A DNA stretch of 64,000 nucleotides from Phaeotremella fagi. Taxonomy: Eukaryota > Basidiomycota > Tremellomycetes > Tremellales > Phaeotremellaceae. The stretch's first letter is position 1, and each line of letters starts with the position of its first letter. This document shows, piece by piece, positions 9,415-19,261 of this stretch. The notes under the pieces are model-generated. The model was not told the origin of the DNA. It did no database searches and saw only the letters and a program-made list of their open reading frames with translations. The stretch covers positions 62,001 through 126,000 of the forward strand of contig BCHU01000005.1 of NCBI GenBank assembly GCA_001599715.1, written 5' to 3'. A program made the position numbers and the translations under genes.

Positions 9415-10360
9415 TGTGTTTGCGATTTGATAGATAAATCCCAGAACTTTCGACCCAAATAAAGTCGAGATGAGACGAGATGAATGTTTACAAAATATGA
9501 AGAAATGAATGAATTAACGGGAAGTTGTTTTGTCATATGTATCGATTAGCGGATCTTGAAAGTGGAGGGAGGATTGGTGGCACTTGGGTGAGGCAGTGGA
9601 GTGCAAATGAGGAGGAAATCAGAAGTATGCATTATATTCCTACGATCGATTCATCTATCGCGCACTAGGCATGAATATAGTGCTGTGGTGATATAGAGGA
9701 AGCGATCGGTCAAAAGTTCAGTTGATTTGAAACTCCGTCAACGAACGTGCTTCGTTCCAAAGACAATCAACTTTTGCTTCATCTTGTCCAACCTCTCACC
9801 GATTCTAGGCAGTCACTAAGTGCGACTGGGTAGCAATCACGATGAGTCGGGAGTCTTCTATGGTGATGTAAAGTAAACGTATATATGTCTCAATCATCCA
9901 ATTCTCCCTGTCTACACAGAATTCAATATACTTTACTACCATCATGTACGCACATCTTACAATGTGCACGTGTGTCCTCGTGTATCACGTCACTACTTCA
10001 ATTACATGTCCAGTATCCCCTCTGTCAGTTTAACCTTTCATTCAGACGTCCTGGTGTCCCCTGAAACTCGACAATATGTTTGTATGTACAGTACTAGTTT
10101 CGGGATATTCAGTCATGCATTTTGAAGGGAACTATGCCGAGTCTTTTTTGACATCTAACAGGAAAGCAAGCTATGCGATGAAAAGAACGTTAAAAGTCTT
10201 CGTTTCATCAAATCAAAGGCCTTCTGTGGAATTCTCATAATAATTTATGAACCATTCTTCCCAACTTTTTCTTTCTCTTTTTTTTTCTTCATCCGACTAT
10301 CAAAAAGCTTTTCCCCATCTATCTAATCAAGATCTTTGCTTGATACGAAAAACACACACA
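9415..10360. other. divergent intergenic region
   Basis: Nearly 950 bp separate the metallo-beta-lactamase-fold gene from the orphan gene at 10361. No coding sequence is supported. A CACGTG E-box-type palindrome sits at 9967-9972, and a CT-rich tract just before 10300 resembles a fungal promoter/leader. A longer in-frame start at 10247 exists for the downstream gene. Confidence 0.35.
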
Positions 10361-10846
10361 ATGCAAGCACAAGACGATTCACCCCGAAATACCCAAACAA
10401 CAATCTCCACAGACTCGGCATACGATAGCTATATCCGTGATTTAGCGCAGGAATTGGGTGGAGCTTTCGATTCCGAGCCAAGATTTCCATACGCCTATCG
10501 ATTGTCCCAACTATCAGGTACCCGAATCACTAAGGAAGAGGCGAGGAAGCAACTCAACAGCCAATCACTCATCTTGTATTGGTGGACCCGTACTCTGGAA
10601 TTAGAAAAACACCAAAAAAGTCTCTCACGAAAACACTTGACGGAAGCTATTAATCAATCAAATTACAAGCAAGGAGAAGTCGACCAAGAAATTTCAAATT
10701 TTGAAAGAGATAAATCGGATAAGTGGACAGATAGATACGATTCCATTTCCGAGATGATCTCCGATTGGCACGAAACGGTCAAGGACATCGAGAGTACTCT
10801 ACAGTCTTCGACAAAGTCGGGTCTTCTTGGAAAGCTTCTAGGCTAG
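10361..10846 (+). CDS. intronless orphan protein, 161 aa
   Basis: A single-exon frame of 161 aa that I do not recognise. It starts MQAQDDSPRNTQ. It looks mostly helical and hydrophilic, with a Trp-rich patch (ILYWWTRTLELEKHQ) near the middle and a long charged helix (EVDQEISNFERDKSDKWTDR). It ends GLLGKLLG. No signal peptide or membrane segment is seen from this start. An upstream in-frame ATG at 10247 would add 38 residues, but that stretch is CT-rich leader-like sequence, and the ATG at 10361 has a good ACACACA context. The lack of introns is unusual in this window. With the next gene it forms a pair of orphan single-exon genes. Confidence 0.55.
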   Translation: MQAQDDSPRNTQTTISTDSAYDSYIRDLAQELGGAFDSEPRFPYAYRLSQLSGTRITKEEARKQLNSQSLILYWWTRTLELEKHQKSLSRKHLTEAINQSNYKQGEVDQEISNFERDKSDKWTDRYDSISEMISDWHETVKDIESTLQSSTKSGLLGKLLG

Positions 10847-11387
10847 TATTGAGAGGGTGGAGGTTGGTGATGGATGAACAGTCATGTGGAGAAGGCGATT
10901 TCACAGAAACTTTTTATTTCATTTTTCTTTTTTATTATTTTTTTCCAAACCACCCTCCCTCATTGTAAATGTTCCGTCCTTCGCTCCATCGTTATTCAGT
11001 TCCATAATTTTCAAGTAGTCAGTGTACGTTAGAAACAGAAAACCCAGAAAACCCCTCGCGACGAATGCATTGTATTCCAGCGAGCTTATCACCTAGGAGG
11101 ATTTGGAAGTTGAACCCACCAGGAAGGCCATGAATTTCGCACACATGAGGGGGAATGAGGCTACTGTCTGATCACATGTCAAGAAGGACACCTGTGAAAC
11201 TACTAAAACCTCCATGGAAGGATTTCGGGACTTAATGGTCATTTCGCGCCTTCTTCACGACCACAACCATTTGACAAAGGTGCAACAGCCTTCTAAAGAA
11301 CAGCTACAAGTGTTACAGTGTTATACAAGACGAGTGGTTCAACTACAGGTCTTCTAAATCTATCATCCATCTCCAAACGCAACGACA
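10847..11387. other. intergenic region
   Basis: No gene is supported. The first part is a T-rich 3' region after the orphan gene; the rest would be promoter of the gene at 11388. Confidence 0.4.
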
Positions 11388-12053
11388 ATGCGTCAATCTA
11401 TCAAATCTCAACTTAGGGCTCATTACGAGAAGAAGAGATCGTCCCAAATCCCAACAAGATCCTCTTCATCCGAACTTCCAAAATCATCAAACATATCGAC
11501 CTACACCACTGAAAACGGGTGCCAGTATACTATAAGGAAAACGAGTCAAGAACTTATCGAAGCCCTTCCTGCTGAAACCTGGAAATCATACGGTGTAGAG
11601 ATAACCAACGAGAACGACACCCCAGAATCACACATTTTCATCACCAAATCCTCCGACGACTCTGTTCATCTTTATGGACACAAATACACCGACGAACATG
11701 GGATGAAAACACTGTTCACCGAAATGGGAGTTGATTCAGGCGAGGGTTATTATCCACCAGTATGGTTCCAGCGCCTTCATCTCGATCCATATTCACGTTT
11801 GTTCACAAAGTCAAGACCAACTTATCATACCTGTGAAATCCACTCTCAGGATGTCCGAAGTGCCGAGTCTCTGTACAGATATTTGCAGAGAAAGGCTCAA
11901 CATGGTGATTTCAAACATGCTAAATATAATGTGGAAAGGGATGATATCTCCAAAATTCAGAACACGGTCGATAAGTGGGTTGATGATGGTGAGATTTTCA
12001 AGTATTTCTCGGCATGGGCTTTTGAAGATAAAGAGGGGGATGTGAAGGGATGA
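11388..12053 (+). CDS. intronless orphan protein, 221 aa
   Basis: A single-exon 221-aa frame, not recognised. The N-terminus is basic (MRQSIKSQLRAHYEKKR), followed by a Ser-rich linker and a mixed alpha/beta-looking body. It includes AETWKSYGVEI, HIFITKSSDDSVHLYGHKY, YYPPVWFQRLHLDPYSRLF and a C-terminal aromatic segment (FKYFSAWAFEDKEGD). No transmembrane helix or signal peptide is evident. The ATG follows CAACGACA, a good fungal start context, and codon usage looks like the neighbours'. The size and even composition argue for a real gene. It has no resemblance that I can see to the SUMO-like copies upstream. Confidence 0.6.
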   Translation: MRQSIKSQLRAHYEKKRSSQIPTRSSSSELPKSSNISTYTTENGCQYTIRKTSQELIEALPAETWKSYGVEITNENDTPESHIFITKSSDDSVHLYGHKYTDEHGMKTLFTEMGVDSGEGYYPPVWFQRLHLDPYSRLFTKSRPTYHTCEIHSQDVRSAESLYRYLQRKAQHGDFKHAKYNVERDDISKIQNTVDKWVDDGEIFKYFSAWAFEDKEGDVKG

Positions 12054-12407
12054 ATAATAGCACCCAGAAAAGAGAGAAGTGCGGGGTTGTTTGTTTGTAT
12101 AGTAGAGTACGATATGTATCGCGGTGATCTCACACCCGTTTATTTACTTCTCGCAGCAAGCTCCATAACAGTGAATTCTTGACTATGCATATCTTCCACG
12201 TCGATCCCAACACAGCAAGATGCATGCCAAGAAGCTGGTCAACTCTAAATAAAAGTCATAATACCAGAAAACAACGTCCGGACATCCCCCGAAAACACAG
12301 CAAGCACAGCATAAGACGTGGCAGACTGCGCTCCAAGTAGATTCCAACTTATATAAACCTAACCCACACTTGAGCATCCCAAAGACTCGCCTCCCAATTC
12401 CTATCCA
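12054..12407. other. intergenic region
   Basis: About 350 bp between two plus-strand genes. A TATA-like CTTATATAAAC lies near 12350, about 55 bp before the ATG at 12408, and is a plausible core promoter. Nothing else is supported. Confidence 0.4.
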
Positions 12408-13068
12408 ATGACACAAATCCACGATTCAGAAACTGAGAAACTTTTACCTGCAGCTGGTCCAGCTCCAGCTCCGGTTCCAATTCCGGAACCGATTGAAGTC
12501 CCACCAAATGTCCATGATCATCAAACCCAACCTCAAGCCAGTCAATTTCCAGCTCAGGTCCCTGCGAACTTCAATGCTCAAGCACACAGTAAGTGTATCT
12601 AAGTGGTAGGTAATGTGTGTTAACAGTATTCAAGCGGCAGCACAAAAAGTTATCAGATTCTGGAGAGGTAGGTTATACGCTTATCCTGTCATTTTCTGAC
12701 TGACGCCTGTACAGTGACACTAGGTAAATAGTCTTCTGCGTATCATTCTTAATTTCGTGACTGAACAATCTGTAGCCGCTAGTGAAGCCTTCCGATCTGC
12801 TGCCAACGAATTTCTTGATCAACTTGATAAATCCTATCCAACAGTTGTTAAAATCAACAACGGTAACGTCAAGTTGGCCAATGACGATAGCTTAACCTCA
12901 ACATCGGCCCATCAACCCAACGTAACCACTTGTCCAACGTGTGGTGGTCAAATTCAAGATGTAGCTCCCAGCTCTTCTCCAGTTATTGAAGCTGAGGTTG
13001 TCGCAACTTCAGTTGCAGCCCCATCCGAAGGGAAGGAAAAAGACAAGTCGAGATCGATGACTGCTTGA
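12408..13068 (+). CDS. small Pro-rich protein with one CxxC, function unknown
   Basis: A 171-aa product is obtained by joining 12408-12588, 12635-12667, a 9-nt micro-exon at 12715-12723 and 12776-13068. The N-terminal 60 residues are rich in Pro, Ala and Gln. The middle is an amphipathic helix (AAQKVIRFWRVTLAASEAF) leading into NEFLDQLDKSYPTVVK. The C-terminal part has a lone TCPTCGGQ motif and an acidic/Ser tail. The phases fit with or without the micro-exon, so VTL may be alternatively included. I do not recognise the family. One CxxC is not enough to claim a zinc site unless it dimerises. Confidence 0.6.
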
Positions 13069-13327
13069 TGTAATCGTCTTCCCGTTCCTGTTGATAATTG
13101 TATTGTTATATTGTTACTGGTGTGATTTTAGATTAGTCGTTTATAGATCAGTAGTGTGATGTATTAGTAAACCGCACAACCCATTCCATTCAGCATGCTT
13201 TTCATCAGACGGCAAGCTACGTCTTTTAACCGATTTTGATAATTTGGTAATGTTTCGTCCACATCCCGGACATTTCCATCTCCCCCCATGCTCTCTATCC
13301 CCTCCAACTATGTATCGCTGTATTGAT

Positions 13328-14364
13328 TTAGATAGCCTTGGACTTTGAGAGTTCTAAAGCGATTCCATTAGCCAAGAACGACCCAAGCACCACCGCACTT
13401 ACGCTCTACAGTAGCCAAAGCCTCTTCAAGAAGAGCTTTCTTGGTAGCTGGTTTCTCAAGTTCAGCTGAAACGTTGGCGATGATGGTTTGAACCAAAGCA
13501 GCTTGTTCAGCTTCACGTTGAGATTGTTCGTATCTAACCCAAGAGTCCAAAACGGCTTTGAGTTCAGATTTAACAGCGGCTTCCTGAGCGAGAACGAAGT
13601 TGGAGTGTTCGATTTCGTTGGTTTCTTTGGCTACTGCGTATAATTGTTCGGTGAGGGGAACGACGTCTTTGAGGTTGTTGACTGAGGAGATTCTTTCGGT
13701 GACGGCTTGGGTGTGTTCGGCACGAGCTGATGAGAGAATACCTTTGATACGCTGGAGTCGTCAGTTGTTGTTTGTTATGACGACCTACTGTAATGTGACC
13801 CTCAGCCCATGAAGAGTATGGAGCACCAATTGAACTGGCAATACCGTACAAGATGACAAAGAAACCAACAGCGAGAACGGTTTCTTCGTTGGCAACCTGG
13901 GCGTTTGTTAGTCAAGTCCCTCCCACGATGAAACTCCACCCACGTAAAGCTCAGTTGAAACGGCAGCTGCGGTTAAACCAGTACCCAAGATGACACCACC
14001 GGTTTTGGTGAACAGTGAAGAGCTGGGAACGGAGTTGATGATGGAAGCAGCTTTTTCATCTGGAGTTGGTTCTGCGAGAGGTCAGTGGGATCCGTGATTT
14101 CCAACAGAATTGACTGACGAGATGCGTAGAATCGAGAACTATGAAGAGACGTCAGTAGTGACCCCATTGGACATAATCCAGACTTACCCTTGAGCAGCAA
14201 TAGTTCTTGGGATTGAAACAGCAGGTCTAGCAAGAGCTAGAGGGTAAGTCAGTAAACGATCGAAAACCGTTACAATCCTCCTAGTCATCCGAAAATTGAT
14301 CTGAAAAAGGGACCATAATCATACCTGGTGCTCTGAGACCTTTTAAGACGAATCTAGAAGCCAT
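13328..14364 (-). CDS. ATP4: mitochondrial ATP synthase subunit 4 (b subunit)
   Basis: This is the peripheral-stalk b subunit of F1Fo ATP synthase in the inner mitochondrial membrane. The N-terminus (MASRFVLKGLRAP, then ARPAVSIPRTIAAQ) is a typical cleavable presequence. Two hydrophobic segments follow (GGVILGTGLTAAAVST and TVLAVGFFVILYGIASS), then the long charged stalk helix (ILSSARAEHTQAVTERI, LDSWVRYEQSQREAEQAAL). Seven or so exons are needed. The last one (13328 to about 13351) gives the end EQLSKSKAI after splicing out a 45-nt-class intron; reading through would give an unlikely Gly/Trp tail ending at 13368. It is head-to-head with LEO1, with 197 bp between the two ATGs. Length (roughly 240 aa) fits the family. 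Confidence 0.9.
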
Positions 14365-14561
14365 TTTGATAAAGGAAAAGGAGTGAAATTGAGGATGGTA
14401 AGAGAAGAAAAAACAATAAAAATCAATGGTTGGTGGTGTTAGCTAGGAGGAGCGGAATACGGGTGCATGGAGTTAACGCCGTGAAACACCGGTGTGGCGG
14501 TGGGAGGAGGTTGTATCACCATAGCATTATAGCATCAATATCACCATTAATATCAACAACA
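14365..14561. promoter_or_regulatory. 197-bp divergent promoter between ATP4 and LEO1
   Basis: The two start codons are 197 bp apart on opposite strands, so both genes must use this short region. It holds a purine-rich stretch next to ATP4 and CATCAATATCACC-type sequence next to LEO1. No individual factor site can be named. Confidence 0.6.
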
Positions 14562-16226
14562 ATGTCAGATAACGAGCAAGAGATAGTCACAGAGGATAGA
14601 GGAGAAGAGGATCACACTCTAGCCGATGACCTCTTTGGGGAGTCAGATAATGAAGCTCCACCTCCAGGCGCAGCTTCAACTTCACGATCAATCTCAAAAT
14701 CGACCTCTCCAAAACCAGAATCTTCAAATGGGGACGAGGAGGGAGAAGCAGATAATGCTGAAGCACAACCTGAAGAGGATGAGGAGGATCTAGGAGGTGA
14801 TCTGGTGAGTAGGGCATGGTATCAAGAAACCCAGCTGACAAAGGATAGTTTGGTGATGATGAAGAAGAACCTCCTCGTAACAGAGGTGAAACATCCCCAG
14901 AAACATCCTCCTCACGTACACGTTCAAGATCACGATCTAGGAATCCATTGGAGTATCCTGAAGAAGAGGAAGATAATGCGCCTGAACAAGTTATGCGTGT
15001 GAACGTGACTCTACCTAAAGTACCAAGAATGACACCAACGGATGGGAAGGTGAGAAACCATTTTAAACTATTGATCTTAACGACCTCCAGATTTGGCATC
15101 TAAGACTACCAGCTTATGTCAACGTCGAATCCAAACCTTTCGAGCCCGACTACTATAGAGAGACGCTTGATGAGGAAGCCACTTTGGTGAAAGATATCAA
15201 CAGTGCTAAAATCAAAATGATTGGTGTTAGAAACACGATAAGATGGAGATGGGTAACGGGTATAGATTCGAAACCAGTGAGTGATAGCACTAGTATAGGT
15301 ATCTAACGGCTTAGGCTCGTCAATCGAATTCTAGAGTTCTCAGATGGTCAGATGGAAGTGTTTCACTCCAAATAGGACAAGAGATGTACGACATGACGCC
15401 ATCATCTGGATCAAGTTTATCGAAAGAAGATCAAAAACCTTCAAACCTCCCTTCAACATCGACGACGTTTTTGTGTACGGTGGCACCAAACGAACGAGTT
15501 CTAGTTACAGAAAGTGCTATAGCTGGCCAACTATCCTTACAACCAACCACGATGAATTCGAAAACCCACATTGAACTAGTTAAATCAGTTGGACGACAAC
15601 ATGTCAAACATTCACGTATGAAAATCTTGGAGGATATCGCGGATCCGGAAAAGATCAATGAACTGCTTCAAATCGCAGCACGCGGTGGAATGGTTGCTGC
15701 ACCCGTTAAATCCAAACCCAGAGCCAACAGAACCGGTAGCGGTGGTGGCATGAGAAGATCCAAGAAAGTAGGATCAGATTCAGAAGAAGATCAATGGTCA
15801 GATTCACCTAAAGTGTCCAGGAACTCTACGAGATCCAGATTAAATCGTGAAAATGGTAAAGACGACGTTGGGGCTTATGATGAAGACGATGGATTCGTCG
15901 TAGCAGACGATGATGATGAGGACGAAGCTGTTGAAACGGAAGATTCAGATGACATGGCGTACGGATCATCAAGAAAAAAGAGTAAATCGAAGAAAACAAA
16001 ATCGAAATCTAGTAAACGGAAAGATTACGACGACGAAGAGGATGAGGACGAGGACGAGATGGAGAAAGCGGAGAAAAGGATTGAAGCGATGGAAAGGGAA
16101 AAGAAGAGGGCCAAGAAGGATAAGAATGGGGGTAGTAAGAGTAAAGAGATTGTTGAGAGTGATGATGAAGAGGATGCAGAGGGTGAGGAAGATATGGAGA
16201 TGGATGTGGAGAGCGAGGAGGATTAG
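14562..16226 (+). CDS. LEO1: Paf1 complex subunit Leo1
   Basis: Leo1 is a subunit of the Paf1 complex, which travels with RNA polymerase II and supports histone modification during elongation. Four exons (14562-14804, 14849-15049, 15091-15276, 15315-16226) give 513 aa. An acidic N-terminus is followed by the Leo1 core: RVNVTLPKVPRMTP, IWHLRLPAYVNVESKPFEPDYY, NTIRWRWV, SNSRVLRWSDGSVSLQIG, and later RQHVKHSRMKILEDIADPEK. The C-terminus is a long acidic/basic low-complexity tail with EEDEDEDE-type runs and Lys-rich blocks, normal for this family. It converges on the cyclophilin gene 136 bp downstream. Identification is secure. Confidence 0.95.
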
Positions 16227-16362
16227 GAATTTAATGTATTGCTCATCGGAGTTCGTCGATCTCTGCATGATATCACTAACTACCTATCGGTACTACAACT
16301 ACAATCCAAACTAATCATCTCTCAAGCTGGCGATCCACTAACCAATCGACACCGAACTCGAC

Positions 16363-17292
16363 TCAAGCTTTTTCGACCAACCCGCAAGATTTGATAACAG
16401 CTTTATCGGAGGATTTAACCTTTCCATCTTTACTGCCAGTTTTTTCGACTGCCTTGACGACATCCATCCCATTGACGACTTCACCGAAAACGACGTGCTT
16501 GCCACTATGTCGTTGTGTCAATACAAGACAACAATCGAAAGAAGACGACATACTCTAACCAATCACATTTGTCTGCGGTGGTGATGAAGAATTGTGAGCC
16601 GTTGGTGTTGGGACCAGAGTTTGCTGAAGAGAGTAATCCGGCCTCTGAATTTCCATCAACAAACTACCCAAGAAGAGTAGAAACCAGGACGTACTATCAT
16701 GTTTCTTCTCGAATTTCTCATCATCAAACTAAACCATCTTTCAGCCAATGAACAAAATTTCATTAAGAGGACCAAACCCACCTTGTTCCCATAAATACTG
16801 ACTCCACCTGTACCGTCACCCCTCTCGAAATCACCCGATTGGATCATGAACCCGGGAATGACTCGATGGAAATGACAACCTTCATAACCGAATCCTTTGG
16901 GGAGGGTTTCACCATCCGCTTTCTGTTCTTTCGTCAATATGTGAATCACTACCAAAGACAGGACTGACCTTTCCTGAACAGAGGGCTCGGAAATTGGCTG
17001 AAGTCTGAAAGAGTCAATGATCTATCAAATGAGACTAGGAGAAAAGATACCTTGGGTGCGACATCGTCGTATAACTTTATCTCGACTTTGGATGGTTTTT
17101 CACCTAAAATGTCAGGTCGAGGTTGGATAGGAGTAAACGGACATACCACCGATTGCGATTTCCATGAAGACGTTTCTTTATTTCAGCTATAGACATTTAG
17201 TGGACTTACGGTAGTGGAGCTTTATCCTTTTGATCCTTGTCTTTATCTTTTTGATCTTTATCCTTCTGATCTTTCTCTTTTTCGTTGGCCAT
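16363..17292 (-). CDS. cyclophilin-type peptidyl-prolyl isomerase
   Basis: Cyclophilins catalyse cis-trans isomerisation of Xaa-Pro bonds. The protein, about 205 aa in seven exons, has the canonical core: [25 protein letters not shown] (with the catalytic Arg after H-F-H), [29 protein letters not shown] and [16 protein letters not shown]. The Trp of the cyclosporin pocket is in the DWLDGKH segment. The N-terminus, about residues 4-24, is a Lys/Asp/Gln repeat ([18 protein letters not shown]) not usual in cytosolic CypA. There is no signal peptide. Introns lie near 16503-16550, 16629-16676, 16729-16783, 16926-16970 and others. The gene ends convergent with LEO1. Confidence 0.92.
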
Positions 17293-17587
17293 GGTGTATA
17301 AGATTTATCGATGATTGAATTACTAGAAAGTATTGAAGAAAACGTTGGAGTTCAGACGAAGGATTTGAGTCTTCTTATACCTCACTCGTATTCATTGGCA
17401 GACATGACATCCTTTGTACTCGATGCTTTGTTCTTCTAACCATTGTTCTCGCTAGGGAGACATTTCCTTTGTTTAACGAATGAACAAAGAGATTTCTATT
17501 CACCGACAATCCCCATCGACTGAATGACATACGATACATGGTCGTACAATATAAATGCCTGGTATTAATTCCATCTCCCATCCAAGG

Positions 17588-19017
17588 TTAACTAGCACTC
17601 CCAGCTTCCCTTGCATCACTGCCCGGGAAAGCTTTTTCTCTGATCCCACTCTCCCTAACTCCTTTCTCTACCTCTTTCTCGATAATCTCATAAGTCTCAC
17701 GTGAGAGTAAAGGATCAGAAAGAATCAAAGGCATCCTGAAAGCAAGTGTCAACTCGTAGACGGACAATGATGACCTACTGGACAACCCCACAATCCCTAA
17801 CTACATCACCGCCTGCAACCATGTTCCTCCTGATATCCAAACCACCGTTTTCTTTGTTTTTATCGTTCGCAGCGCCATGTCTCGCTAGTGGAGAATCGTC
17901 TATTGGACCATATCGTACCGGAGCTGAGAGGGCGAATAAGATGGATTGAATGGATTTGGAAGGGGAGGGGGTAATGAGTACGATGAATGGGTAGAGAAGG
18001 ATCCAGCTGGGATGTCAGTCTATGTCAAATCCTGTCGAACTTACAAAATCCAATGCCAACCTTCAAATATCCACGGTTTCACAATCTCCTCCCTTGCCCA
18101 GCCCATAATTACACTAACAGCCATGACGTTACTCCAAACATTTTCGTCCCTTTTCTTCAAGACCTTTTCAGAATTCGGATCAGGCAGTGGTACACTCTCA
18201 GAATTAGAATAGGCATTACTAGCCAAGGTATCCAGGATTTTTTGAAAATGATTCATCACGAACAAAGTTTTGATTGATTTTTTACCTGATTCCTGTAGAC
18301 TCGATTGTCTTGATTTAGATTTACCCTCTAAAAAGGGGATGGCAGAGATCCAACCTGGTGAAATCAGATTGATGATTCTGATATTCCTTTCGGCGGGTTG
18401 TTTGAGTAAAAGCGGCAGCAGTGAAGTGATGAGATGGAATTGAAGTTGATGAGTATCCCAGGGTGGGTCGATTGATGGATCTACTTCATCGAGTTTTTCA
18501 ATTGTATTGTTGATCCCCCATCCATCGCCTAGGATTATTGCGTCAATCCGACGACCCCCTTCACCAGCGGTTGCGTAACTGTAACTTGACCATTGTTTCG
18601 TGAATTCCTTGATACCTCTTGGTGTGGGTGATAGAGCGTCGACATGAAGTTGAGCTAAGGGGTTTGTGATAGATAGTCTGATGGTTTGGAGGATGATCAA
18701 TAAATCATCTGGGAGTGGGGAAGGTATGGGAGGTAAATAAAGAATTTGCGGAGGTTTGGGAAGATGTAACAAGTGGTGTATCAGAGATAGTATCGTCGGT
18801 GTAGGTAGAGCCTGACGTTGGTTGTTAGCATTAGATAGAAGATAGAACAACATACAACTATGATGATCATCTTTCCTGCCCAATCTCGTTCTCTGGTGTT
18901 CACTCTACCACCAGACCAAGTTTTGACAGCAACTGCAGTGATCATTGTCGCAGCTGTCAAGACTAGCGACGAGCCACTGGCGTTCTCGATGAAATTGACA
19001 ACAGACTGAACTGGCAT
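17588..19017 (-). CDS. membrane-anchored SDR-like (Rossmann-fold) protein
   Basis: A roughly 390-aa protein in four exons (first about 19017-18857; last 17588-17741). The N-terminus has a hydrophobic segment (SSLVLTAATMITAVAV) then GGRVNTRERDWAGKMIIIV, the layout of membrane-bound short-chain dehydrogenases. The body has alternating strand/helix blocks (QILYLPPIP, RIDAIILGDGWGIN, RNIRIINLISPGWISAIPF, LFVMNHFQKILDTLASN). However, I see no TGxxxGxG cofactor loop and no clear YxxxK pair. It may be a degenerate SDR related to fungal DUF1776/ketoreductase-like proteins; that link is tentative. The C-terminal exon adds a charged helix (YEIIEKEVEKGVRESG). Splice junctions give continuous frames. Confidence 0.6.
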
Positions 19018-19261
19018 GGTGGGTAGATAGTGATAGGTATAAATTCACTTAAATAGTCATGAATCAACAAGTAGAAGCGAATCGAAATATAAACACCAAA
19101 TCCAAAATTAATTTCCGGCAAAAGGAAAATTCGTAAGCGCTGAAACCAATGTACGAGGCAAAATCTGTCTAGGAGTCATAAGAATACATGATATGTGTAC
19201 TGGTATGGTATAATCAATGTGGAAATACAGAAAACGTCAATGAATGAAGAAAAGAAAACAA

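Noticed and set aside
14587..15099. 170-codon minus-strand frame
   Set aside because: It is antisense to LEO1 exons 1 and 2, whose protein is clearly recognisable.
15969..16268. Leu/Phe-rich minus-strand frame resembling a membrane protein
   Set aside because: It is the antisense of the Lys/Glu-rich tail of LEO1.
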